Below are positions 35,739 through 42,626 of a stretch of DNA of 42,626 bases, piece after piece (position 1 is the stretch's first letter; the number at the start of each line of letters is the position of its first letter). Both the position numbers and the translations under genes were made by a program. A model generated the notes under the pieces. That model saw nothing but the letters and a program-made list of their open reading frames with translations, ran no database searches and was not told the origin of the DNA. The DNA is from a virus, in IMG/VR virus record IMGVR_UViG_3300018080_000052, positions 1 to 42,626 of that record. One strand, 5' to 3'.

Positions 35739-36782
35739 CTACCATTTTATATCAGCACGCTCTAACCATTTCTCAGCTTCTGGAGTTAGTTTGTTGATAG
35801 TTTTACGTTCTATAAACCTCTGTTTTTCATCATCAGGGTCTATATCTCGCTCTTTGTGTTTGTATACTGCATACATTCCCTCGTTTGGCCTTGGTTTCCT
35901 TTCTGCATGCATTGGAGAAAGTGTTGTTGTTATTAACATTTTATCATCCTTCTTTATCTCAGGGGACTTCATTAGACGGTTATATATGGCATAACCCATT
36001 GGCCAATCATTAGCTGCTGATATCTGATTAGCTATCTTACAGAACCATAAAAACGGGTTACGGACGTTAGAACTACAAAGCTCAAGCTGTTGGTTAGCAT
36101 GAGCAATAGCTCGTGGATCATACTTCGTTAACTCGACGATCCCTCGTCTTGTCAGCTTCATCCTTCGTATTTTGGCAATTTCATTAAAAATCTCATCTTT
36201 CATCTTCAGACTCTCTCTTAAAGTTCTAAATCTCTTCTTTTTTTTGACATCAACATTTTCTTTTTGGAAGTAATGTATGTTGTTTCTAAGTAAATATTTT
36301 TTCTCTCTTTCTAATGGTCTGTAATATTCTGATAGACATGTTTTAGGAAAAATAGAGAGGAGTAGTGACACAGGGAGAATGATAGATCTTTTGAAGAAGC
36401 CCACTAGATCCTCTTTTACGGATGTATTCTTGAAGAAGTCGCTGAGTCTGTAAACACAGGTGTGTCTATGTCTATATACTTTAGCAAGTAAACCATCTGC
36501 CTCTAATATTTTGGTAGCCTCTATGAATGATTTTATACTAATACCAGCTATTTTTGCTAACTCTTCTTGAGACATATATATTATACCATAGCGATGGGAA
36601 ACCCATAATAGTGCGTCTAATGCCTGACGTGTTGCATCACTGTACGTTGACAGATATCGAGAAGGTCGACAACGAAGCTTTTTATTGATTAATTTATATG
36701 AAAGTTTTTTGTTTTTTATTTGACAAAGGTTAGATGTTGTTGGTATACTTTTAATATGTTTGAAAAGATTTTTATTTAACAT
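35739..36782 (-). CDS. Replication-initiator-like winged-helix protein
   Basis: 347 residues. Near residues 52-112 is a winged HTH (QALDALLWVSHRYGIIYMSQ, ELAKIAGISIKSFIEATKIL, DGLLAKVYRHRHTCVYRLSD). A helical region near 205-265 (RRGIVELTKYDPRAIAHANQ, NVRNPFLWFCKIANQ) resembles plasmid- and phage-type replication proteins. It is the first gene of the main leftward transcript, next to the largest intergenic region, which could hold the origin. The start follows CCCAGGAGGATTCAC. No helicase or polymerase motif. Confidence 0.65.
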   Translation of the reverse strand: MLNKNLFKHIKSIPTTSNLCQIKNKKLSYKLINKKLRCRPSRYLSTYSDATRQALDALLWVSHRYGIIYMSQEELAKIAGISIKSFIEATKILEADGLLAKVYRHRHTCVYRLSDFFKNTSVKEDLVGFFKRSIILPVSLLLSIFPKTCLSEYYRPLEREKKYLLRNNIHYFQKENVDVKKKKRFRTLRESLKMKDEIFNEIAKIRRMKLTRRGIVELTKYDPRAIAHANQQLELCSSNVRNPFLWFCKIANQISAANDWPMGYAIYNRLMKSPEIKKDDKMLITTTLSPMHAERKPRPNEGMYAVYKHKERDIDPDDEKQRFIERKTINKLTPEAEKWLERADIKW

Positions 36783-37056
36783 AGTGAATCCTCCTGGGTT
36801 AACGATCTAGTACATGGTGTTGTTGTTTTGGGGTATTTAAATATGTTAATAAAATTGACCATTTTGTCCTTTCGGGAAATATGGTTGAGGGGAAGGGACC
36901 CCTGTGTGTTAATAAGGTACTCAATATATTCTTATAATACCGGGTCCTCTTTTTTTTGCAAGATTTATTTTGTCAAAAGCTTGACATCTGTAAAACCCCG
37001 TGCTATACTAATAATAGAAGTAAAGATGTATAAACGATGTAACCAAGGAGTGATCC
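36783..37056. promoter_or_regulatory. Main divergent control region
   Basis: This 274-base gap holds no gene. From left to right it contains an imperfect hairpin with ACCAT/ATGGT arms (36858-36885), a leftward promoter (TTGCAA 36961-36956, 16 bp, TATTAT 36939-36934), the palindrome TGTCAAAAGCTTGACA (36971-36986) and a rightward promoter (TTGACA 36981-36986, 17 bp, TATACT 37004-37009). A run of eight T at 36950-36957 and flanking AT-rich sequence make it a candidate origin. Confidence 0.7.
36971..37009 (+). promoter_or_regulatory. Near-consensus sigma-70 early promoter with operator
   Basis: TTGACA, exactly 17 bp, TATACT. The -35 box is the right arm of a 16-bp palindrome, so a bound dimer would block RNA polymerase. 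It drives the operon 37057-39103. This is the strongest promoter seen in the window. Confidence 0.85.
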
Positions 37057-37455
37057 ATGAAATATCAATTAGAGCTATCAGCTCTATTATATAAAAGACA
37101 AACCACACAAAATAGATTAAACGAACTTAGGCGTGAAATTTGCAATGTAGAAGAGCAGATTTTAACCAGAGAATACCAAATTAAGCTTTATCTTGAAAAG
37201 GAGATAGAGAGGGCAGATTTGGCTACCTCTAAGACCAGGTTCTCTAATGCAGAGAAGCGTAAGCTAGAACTTGAGCGATATAGGCAAGAAGACAAGCCAC
37301 TTAGGGACCTTAAAGAAGCCAAAGCTCTTAAAGCAGAAGAGATAAACAATCTTGAGTGCCAAGATAAAATAGAGCGTATACAAGAGAGATATTTGTTTAA
37401 AGAAATAGAATTATATATTATCAATCAACAGTCAGGAGTTTTATATGACAAATGA
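37057..37455 (+). CDS. Coiled-coil early protein
   Basis: 132 residues, almost wholly helical and charged (QTTQNRLNELRREICNVEEQ, KRKLELERYRQEDKPLRDLK). First gene of the rightward operon, with AAGGAGTGATCC before the ATG. No domain recognised; it may be a DNA-metabolism accessory or a host-takeover factor. It overlaps the next gene by 11 bases. Confidence 0.65.
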   Translation: MKYQLELSALLYKRQTTQNRLNELRREICNVEEQILTREYQIKLYLEKEIERADLATSKTRFSNAEKRKLELERYRQEDKPLRDLKEAKALKAEEINNLECQDKIERIQERYLFKEIELYIINQQSGVLYDK

Positions 37456-37822
37456 GGAAAGATATCAGGAAGATGCCCAGCACTATCAAGATTTACTTGA
37501 TTGCTTAATACAAGATTTATTTGATTATGTTAGGAGCGTTATGGAGCATTCTGGTGTAATTGTAAAAGACGAAGATACAGGTGATCTAAATCTGGTGATG
37601 TCTAACTCTAATAAATTAGATGAAGGACATTGGTCACACTTAATGTGTACGATAGGCGCAGTTAGGCATATGCTAGATGGGGTTGAAGATCACATAAAAG
37701 AAGAATTCCCAAACTCATATAAAAACTTGAAAATATTACGAAAAATAGATGACTGGGTAACTAAAGAAATGAAGAAGGATAAAGATGATAACAGAGATAG
37801 AAATACATCCAGTAACTCCTAA
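37445..37822 (+). CDS. Acidic early protein of unknown function
   Basis: 125 residues. Helices QEDAQHYQDLLDCLIQDLFD and HWSHLMCTIGAVRHMLDGVE flank a short variable stretch (DEDTGDLNLVMSNSNK); the C-terminus is Lys/Asp-rich. It overlaps the SpoVG-like gene by 38 bases. Start follows CAGGAGTTTTAT. Function unknown. Confidence 0.6.
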   Translation: MTNEERYQEDAQHYQDLLDCLIQDLFDYVRSVMEHSGVIVKDEDTGDLNLVMSNSNKLDEGHWSHLMCTIGAVRHMLDGVEDHIKEEFPNSYKNLKILRKIDDWVTKEMKKDKDDNRDRNTSSNS

Positions 37823-38045
37823 AAAAGGACTTGTAGGTTTTGCTAGCTTTATTTATAACGATGAGTTGTTTATCGGGTCGGTAGCTATATATACGCGAAT
37901 AGGTGGTGGATACCGACTAGCATACCCAACAAAGTCTGGCATACATACATGCAGACCCCTCAATAAAGAAATAGGTAATGCTATAGAGAAAGCCGTTACA
38001 GATAAATACACACAACTTCTTTCTGATGAAATATACGGAGAATAA
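37785..38045 (+). CDS. SpoVG-family nucleic-acid-binding protein
   Basis: 86 residues, matching the SpoVG core length. EIEIHPVTPKKGLVGFASFI is followed by YNDELFIGSVAIYTRIGGGY, then LAYPTKSGIHTCRPLNKEIG, and AIEKAVTDKYTQL. SpoVG proteins bind DNA and RNA and regulate genes. Homologues in phages and plasmids are often beside ssDNA-annealing genes, as here. The start AAGGATAAAGATG lies within the preceding gene. A role in early regulation or recombination is likely. Confidence 0.8.
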   Translation: MITEIEIHPVTPKKGLVGFASFIYNDELFIGSVAIYTRIGGGYRLAYPTKSGIHTCRPLNKEIGNAIEKAVTDKYTQLLSDEIYGE

Positions 38046-38046
38046 A

Positions 38047-38340
38047 ATGTTAGACTTCCTTTTTGGTAAACCGAAAGAAGACAAGGGGTTACTAATTGTC
38101 TTAGAAACCGTAAAAATATTGCTGCTCAATACATCAAAACAATTGGACAAAAAAAAACAAGGAGAAATATCCATGAAAGAACTAGAAGCTTCTGTCGAAC
38201 CTTTCATGTTAGTAATAAAGAACAAAACGCTACAGTCCCTTCTTAGCTCATCAAGTGACCCGATGCGTAAACAGGTGTCAATATTGTTTAAAAAAATGTC
38301 AGACGATTATGAAGAGATATTGAAAGGAAAAAATGAATGA
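38047..38340 (+). CDS. Small helical early protein
   Basis: 97 residues from the ATG at 38047 (GGAG six bases upstream). LDFLFGKPKEDKGLLIVLET is followed by a helical region (EASVEPFMLVIKNKTLQSLL) and a charged end (KKMSDDYEEILKGKNE). It sits between SpoVG-like and ERF genes and overlaps the latter by eight bases. It could be a recombination accessory; unproven. Confidence 0.6.
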   Translation: MLDFLFGKPKEDKGLLIVLETVKILLLNTSKQLDKKKQGEISMKELEASVEPFMLVIKNKTLQSLLSSSSDPMRKQVSILFKKMSDDYEEILKGKNE

Positions 38341-39103
38341 TCAAAATATAGTAGTAATACTAGAGGCAATCAAGAAATTGGCTGTTGAGGTGTCATTACT
38401 AAGAAAAAATCAGGTAAAAAAAACAACGATCCCACTACAATTATCTTCAGAAAAAGTAGATGAGCTATACGGTGCTCTTGCAAAAGCGCAGGGAGAATTT
38501 ACTGTTGCTCAAAAAGACAAAGATGGTGTGTCATTTAAGTCTGGCGGCGTCGTAAAATACGCTGACCTTGCAGGGGTATTTGCTGCCGCACGTGCCGCAC
38601 TAAGTAAGCACGAACTAGCAGTTATACAAGCAATAAACGTTGATGAAGACGGAGATTATTATTTACACTCCACACTTACACATTCGTCAGGACAATGGAT
38701 TAGATCAGTTGTTAGGCTTGTTCCATCTAGAAATGATATTCATGGGTTAGCAAGCACTATTACATATATGAGACGATATACATTCTCAGCCCTCGTAGGT
38801 GTTGTTGTTGAAGATGAAGATGATGATGGCGCTGAAGCAATGAAAGAACAAAAAAAAAACTATGAAGAAGGTGTAGAAGTAAACCACAACATGAAGAATA
38901 AACGCAAGCCAAACTATACTACAGTCACTTCAGAACAGCTCGATGAACTAAAATATGAAATCGGAGATTTTAAAGATATAGCTCAAGGAATAATGGAGAC
39001 ATATGATATAGCGGCATTGGCTCTATTACCGAAGGATGCGTTTAGGAGTGTTATCAGACAAGTGAGAAATATAGTACAAATTAGAACTACAAAAAAAGAA
39101 TAA
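38333..39103 (+). CDS. erf: ERF-family single-strand DNA annealing protein
   Basis: 256 residues. The ERF signature runs through residues 35-165: VDELYGALAKAQGEFTVAQK, VVKYADLAGVFAAARAALSK, HELAVIQAINVDEDG, LTHSSGQWIRSVVRLVP and ASTITYMRRYTFSALVGVVV, then an acidic DEDDDGAEAM. The C-terminal 80 residues are helical. ERF recombinases anneal single strands and can circularise phage DNA, in keeping with a permuted or circularising genome. The operon ends here at a strong hairpin. Confidence 0.88.
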   Translation: MNDQNIVVILEAIKKLAVEVSLLRKNQVKKTTIPLQLSSEKVDELYGALAKAQGEFTVAQKDKDGVSFKSGGVVKYADLAGVFAAARAALSKHELAVIQAINVDEDGDYYLHSTLTHSSGQWIRSVVRLVPSRNDIHGLASTITYMRRYTFSALVGVVVEDEDDDGAEAMKEQKKNYEEGVEVNHNMKNKRKPNYTTVTSEQLDELKYEIGDFKDIAQGIMETYDIAALALLPKDAFRSVIRQVRNIVQIRTTKKE

Positions 39104-39108
39104 AGCTC

Positions 39109-39164
39109 CGGTTTTATGGTTAGAACCGTTGCACTGCTTGACGTGGGCCCAGATGGGCCCACGT
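39109..39164. terminator. Bidirectional terminator between early operon and fiber gene
   Basis: Two hairpins. One is a short CGGTT/AACCG pair (39109-39128). The other is a perfect 10-bp stem ACGTGGGCCC/GGGCCCACGT around AGAT (39141-39164), followed rightward by TTATGTTT. The second touches the stop codon of the convergent fiber gene at 39165, so it ends both transcripts. Confidence 0.8.
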
Positions 39165-40538
39165 TTATGTTTGCGCTAGCATATAACCAGAAAACCATGT
39201 TCTAATATCGCTTGCAGATATGAAGCCCCCAATTGATACAGTTGAATCCATATCCATATGAACAGCACAGATCTCTCCCGGATTCATAGCAACAACTGCC
39301 ATACCTTGAATAGAAACAGCTGATCCAGCTTTAATCGCACTTATTTTTTGATATGAAAATCTAATTGATTGAAGAATTGTAGCTCCAACACCTACTACCC
39401 TAAAACTTAAAAATATATTGTTTGTGAATTTAAGATTCGAAATATAAATATTCGTCATGAAAAAATATAATCCTTTTAATGGGGCAACAAATCCAACAAC
39501 TGTGGGGTCAAATCGATTTCCCTTATTCCAAAGCGTTGTGCGGAATGGAATATATGTGGATGATGAGTTAGGTATATTGAAATCTAAATATGCCTTAAAG
39601 TTATAAATATTTGGAAGCCCTCTTGAATTGTTTGTTACAGTAACACTGTTTGCAGCATTTGTTATATCTATATCTGGTCCACCAGTGAGTGTCGACCAAG
39701 CAGGAGAACCAGCGGTTGCGCCTATTAACAATTCTCCATCATCGCCCTTCGATGCAGAAAACACTCCCGCAGCACTACTTTGCACCACTCCTTCTCCAGG
39801 GTTATCAACATTCACTGTAACAATATTTCCGGAGCCTGATGTGTTTATATTTAGTCCGCCATCTATTTTTAATATATTATTAGCCGGAGACGCAGTTCCG
39901 GAATCTGTAACAACAGAATCAATATAATCTCCTGTAAGCGCAGCTGTAATTGTATTTCCCGATGCGGAGGTCTCTAAATCTGTACCTCCAAAAACACTTA
40001 AACTCCCAAATGCTGGCGATGCATTTCCAAGATCAGTAATATATGTAGATACTGTTGCATCTTCTAAAACATTCACTGTAATGGTATTACCACTCCCAGT
40101 AATATTAATATTTGTTCCGCCTAGTACGTTAAGCTCTCCTGAACTAGGTACAGCTGTTCCAGAATCAGTTTTACATGAATCTACAACAGTGTCCGTATCT
40201 ACTTCTATTGATAATGTATTAGTTGATCCAACCGTGGTAATGTTGGTCCCACCAACCACATTGATATTTCTGTTACTATCGTATTCAACTGTAATTCCGG
40301 TGTCTGGAGTAAAAGACCTAATCCCGGTAGTTCCTAGTTTTTGCCACGTTGCAACATTCTCATCTCTTTCAACCAATACCCATACAATTTTAGAAACATC
40401 GTTCAACCATCTATCGCCAACATCATATCCATGATAATCGTCTTCGGTTGGATTTCTTTCATAACTAACAAAATTATATGGAGTTATGGGCTCAGCGCCT
40501 ACATATGAAAAAATATTAATCCCAGATAGTTCTTTCAT
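39165..40538 (-). CDS. Tail fiber with repeat shaft and divergent head
   Basis: 457 residues. An N-terminal anchor (SGINIFSYVGAEPITPYNFV; later VGDRWLNDVSKIVWVLVERD) is followed by four to five repeats of the GGTNINITGSGNTITVNV / DSGTAxPxxGxLxxxGG type, then GVFSASKGDDGELLIGATAG and a C-terminal C1q-like domain (VVGFVAPLKGLYFFMTNIYI..SVSIQGMAVVAMNPGEICA). It is paralogous to 40548-41948, nine bases upstream. It is the last gene of the leftward program before the terminator. Likely receptor-binding fiber. Confidence 0.83.
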   Translation of the reverse strand: MKELSGINIFSYVGAEPITPYNFVSYERNPTEDDYHGYDVGDRWLNDVSKIVWVLVERDENVATWQKLGTTGIRSFTPDTGITVEYDSNRNINVVGGTNITTVGSTNTLSIEVDTDTVVDSCKTDSGTAVPSSGELNVLGGTNINITGSGNTITVNVLEDATVSTYITDLGNASPAFGSLSVFGGTDLETSASGNTITAALTGDYIDSVVTDSGTASPANNILKIDGGLNINTSGSGNIVTVNVDNPGEGVVQSSAAGVFSASKGDDGELLIGATAGSPAWSTLTGGPDIDITNAANSVTVTNNSRGLPNIYNFKAYLDFNIPNSSSTYIPFRTTLWNKGNRFDPTVVGFVAPLKGLYFFMTNIYISNLKFTNNIFLSFRVVGVGATILQSIRFSYQKISAIKAGSAVSIQGMAVVAMNPGEICAVHMDMDSTVSIGGFISASDIRTWFSGYMLAQT

Positions 40539-40547
40539 AAACAGTCC

Positions 40548-41948
40548 TTATATATCAGCAAGAAAGAATCCGCTAAACCAAGTTACAATCCACGGACCAC
40601 TAACATCTGTAATACCCACATCTTTTGGACCCCCGTTTACAGTAACAACTAACTCTGCTGTGTCTGCCACATCCATCCGTGTCATCGTAGAGCATAAAAA
40701 TGTGTATGCATTTGAATTATAAGCTATTGCCGATGGATTAATTATATTTTGAAAATTAGATTCTGGATACGTTGCGCTAGTAACCAAAATGCTTGTCGAT
40801 GCACCACTTCTTCCCAATGTGGTATCTGAGCAATAAATTTCTGCTGTAAAATAATATATTCCCTTAAGAGGAGCTACAAATTTTCCGGTACCTGTATTAA
40901 AGTCTGATCCAACATCAAATTCAACTTGATCAAAAGGTATCTGGTATGATGTACCATCACCTGTTACATTGCTTTGAGATGCAGATAAGGTCGCTTTAAA
41001 ATTTGAAAGAGTAGTTGCTCCACCTGAAGTAGTAGATATGGTAACACTATTTGCAGCATTTACAATGCTAATTCCTGACCCAGCTGTCAGCGTCGACCAG
41101 GCAGGAGAACCTGCTGTTGAGCCTATTAGCATTTCTCCATCATTACCCTTCGATGCAGAAAACACCCCTGCTCCGCTGCTTTGTACTACGCCTTCTCCAG
41201 GGTCATCAATATTTACTGTAGCAGTATCTCCGGATCCTGATGTGTTTGCATTTAAGCCACCCAAAATTTGTATTACGCCAGCTGCCGGTGTTACTGATCC
41301 TGAATCTGTATCTAGGGACAATGCAGCAGTAGATGCAATTGTTACAACATTTCCTACACCTGAAGTTAGTATGCCGCCACCTCCAACTATATTTAATTCT
41401 CCTGAACTTGGTGTTGCGGTTCCTGAATCTGTAGGAAATGAAGATGCAAGTGTACTTGCTGTAATAGTAACTGTATTCCCAGATCCTGATGTTGCGATGT
41501 TTGTTCCGCCCAATATATTTAGCTCTCCGGAACTCGGAGTTGCATTTCCAGAATCTGTTATATATAAATTTGCTATAGTGTCAGGATCAACATTGATGGT
41601 CAATGTATTTAATGTTCCAACAGTTTCTATGTTGGTTCCCCCAACAACATTAATATTATTTAAAACGTCAGCTACTACATCAATGCCAGAATCAGGAGTT
41701 ATTTTTTCTAATCCCAATCCTGCACCAAGTAATTGCCATGTCGCAACTGCTCCGTCTTTATCAACAAGCGTCCATAAAGTGTTGTCTTCTCTGCTATGCC
41801 AAATAGTTCCAATATTATAATTACTATAATCATCATCTGTTGGGGATCTATTAGCAGAAAAAAATAATGTCGGCGATATTGGCTCTACGCCCACATAGGC
41901 TAACGGATTAAGACCGCTTAACCTAGAATCTATCTTCCTATTAGCCAT
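40548..41948 (-). CDS. Tail fiber with repeat shaft and C1q-like head
   Basis: 466 residues. The N-terminal anchor (LSGLNPLAYVGVEPISPTLF; IGTIWHSREDNTLWTLVDKD) leads to about five repeats (DSGTATPSSGELNIVGG, TNIATSGSGNTVTI), the spacer GVFSASKGNDGEMLIGSTAG and a C1q-like head (SYQIPFDQVEFDVGSDFNTG, KFVAPLKGIYYFTAEIY). Anchor and spacer are nearly identical to those of 39165-40538 whereas heads differ, a sign of recombination or selection at the receptor-binding end. The start follows AGAGGGTAGTA. Confidence 0.85.
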   Translation of the reverse strand: MANRKIDSRLSGLNPLAYVGVEPISPTLFFSANRSPTDDDYSNYNIGTIWHSREDNTLWTLVDKDGAVATWQLLGAGLGLEKITPDSGIDVVADVLNNINVVGGTNIETVGTLNTLTINVDPDTIANLYITDSGNATPSSGELNILGGTNIATSGSGNTVTITASTLASSFPTDSGTATPSSGELNIVGGGGILTSGVGNVVTIASTAALSLDTDSGSVTPAAGVIQILGGLNANTSGSGDTATVNIDDPGEGVVQSSGAGVFSASKGNDGEMLIGSTAGSPAWSTLTAGSGISIVNAANSVTISTTSGGATTLSNFKATLSASQSNVTGDGTSYQIPFDQVEFDVGSDFNTGTGKFVAPLKGIYYFTAEIYCSDTTLGRSGASTSILVTSATYPESNFQNIINPSAIAYNSNAYTFLCSTMTRMDVADTAELVVTVNGGPKDVGITDVSGPWIVTWFSGFFLADI

Positions 41949-41962
41949 TACTACCCTCTTTT

Positions 41963-42256
41963 TTAAATTCCTGTATCTTCTCTCTCTTTCTTATCTTTAT
42001 AATCTTCCTGTTCAAAAACAAGCTGCGCAAAACTGTCTTTATCTGTTGGTATTGATTCTATACCGCGAGAACAAAGTTTTGGTTCCCATTCTGCTTTAAG
42101 CCTTTTAAAACATTGCTTGTATTTGTGGTCTATTATGTAAAATAATCTTCTTTTCATATCCTCATCAAATATGTCTGAATTTATTTCATTCTTTATAACT
42201 TTTTTTTGCGTATCTGAAAGTTCAAACAATTCTGTGTCATCTACTTTTATCTTCAT
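41963..42256 (-). CDS. Conserved small phage protein near fibers
   Basis: 97 residues from the ATG at 42256 (GAAAGGAAAGTA upstream). The pattern DDTELFELSDTQKKVIKNEI, DIFDEDMKRRLFYIIDHKYK, CFKRLKAEWEPKLCSRGIES, IPTDKDSFAQLVFEQEDYKD is well conserved in marine and environmental phages in my experience, usually beside fiber genes, and has no known function. Possibly a chaperone or virion component. Confidence 0.7.
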   Translation of the reverse strand: MKIKVDDTELFELSDTQKKVIKNEINSDIFDEDMKRRLFYIIDHKYKQCFKRLKAEWEPKLCSRGIESIPTDKDSFAQLVFEQEDYKDKKEREDTGI

Positions 42257-42267
42257 TACTTTCCTTT

Positions 42268-42626
42268 CTAGGCTACTAAACACCCACAAAATCTCGTGTA
42301 TGGAGATCCTGTACCATATATATCATCTACTTTACTATCGTTATATGCCGCTATAGTTACGGTTGCTGTATCAGAAGCATCCATATCACAAATTATTTCT
42401 TGAGAGAATGATAACGCTGCGTTTGGGCCATAGTATCCTGTTACTCGCTGTCTGGTTGGGGCATTATTGCCAAAATATGTTCTATTTGAGGTAACTAATT
42501 TAGATAAAGCTGTTGTTCCTCCACTAGAAGTGTCTGTCACCAAAAATACTGTATATGAAAGTAAATATCTACCTGTCACAGGAGCAGTAAATGTGCTTGT
42601 ACCATCAAAATCTGAGTTTTGATCAA
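42268..42626 (-). CDS. C1q-like fiber protein, C-terminal part (continues at the left end)
   Basis: This holds the C-terminal half of the gene that starts at 436 and wraps; bases 42504-42626 duplicate 1-123. The visible sequence continues from TAPVTGRYLLSYTVFLV through KLVTSNRTYFGNNAPTRQRV to ATVTIAAYNDSKVDDIYG and the stop. The TSNRTYFG motif matches the two tandem paralogs. The gene lies 11 bases before 41963-42256. Confidence 0.85.
   Translation of the reverse strand, partial: DQNSDFDGTSTFTAPVTGRYLLSYTVFLVTDTSSGGTTALSKLVTSNRTYFGNNAPTRQRVTGYYGPNAALSFSQEIICDMDASDTATVTIAAYNDSKVDDIYGTGSPYTRFCGCLVA
42504..42626. repeat. Terminal direct repeat, right copy
   Basis: Identical to bases 1-123. It marks closure of the genome; the duplicated bases should be counted once. 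Confidence 0.95.

Noticed and set aside
36783-37056. Integration site or integrase-linked attachment core
   Set aside because: No integrase or recombinase gene is present in the window, and no tRNA-end duplication is found. The inverted repeat is better explained as an operator.

Overview
The window is a complete, circularly closing genome of a tailed dsDNA phage with a short-tail (podovirus-like) virion plan. The first and last 123 bases are identical, so the unique circle is 42,503 bp, and one fiber gene is split across the contig ends. Base composition is AT-rich and all three stop codons are used, so the code is standard. The class call rests on a large terminase with Walker and nuclease motifs, a 719-residue P22-like portal, an N4-gp56-type major capsid protein, a scaffold-like coiled coil, adaptor- and hub-like tail proteins, internal virion-type coiled coils and many repeat-rich fibers. 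I found no integrase, DNA polymerase or recognisable endolysin. The host is not given. Several small exported proteins have signal peptides whose predicted cleavage falls just before a Met, which reminds me of secreted proteins of Dependentiae (TM6). That is a weak hint only.

Layout: a long leftward (minus) program runs from about 36.8 kb down through position 1 and on to 39.2 kb. In transcription order it holds a replication-initiator-like protein, a RusA-like protein, small terminase, a membrane/spanin-like cluster, large terminase, an SPFH-like membrane protein, and a split RNA ligase-like/nucleotidyltransferase pair. Then come zinc-ribbon proteins, a tRNA-like gene with an abutting hairpin array, portal, small exported proteins, scaffold, tRNA-Glu, capsid, decoration, tail adaptor and hub, internal proteins and the fibers. 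A rightward early operon (37.0-39.1 kb) carries a SpoVG-like protein and an ERF single-strand annealing protein behind a near-consensus promoter. It ends at a strong hairpin facing the last fiber gene. Small rightward islands hold an RHH regulator (8.0 kb), a structural protein (11.8 kb), an exported membrane protein (19.8 kb), an excisionase-like HTH (20.9 kb) and a four-gene ATGA-coupled membrane cassette (28.1-28.95 kb).

The most unusual part is 25.80-25.93 kb. A tRNA-like cloverleaf with an aberrant six-base anticodon loop is followed, with no spacer bases, by three hairpins. Their seven-base loops match the anticodon loops of tRNA-Asn(GUU), tRNA-Cys(GCA) and tRNA-Pro(UGG). Together with a ligase-like/NMN-adenylyltransferase-like pair at 29-30.8 kb and a separate tRNA-Glu, this suggests a phage strategy aimed at tRNA cleavage or tRNA-binding factors; that function is inference. 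Regulation also looks elaborate. A 16-bp palindrome with TTGACA arms recurs at two divergent promoter regions, palindromes sit beside both RHH genes, and a 13-bp inverted repeat can bury the portal ribosome-binding site.
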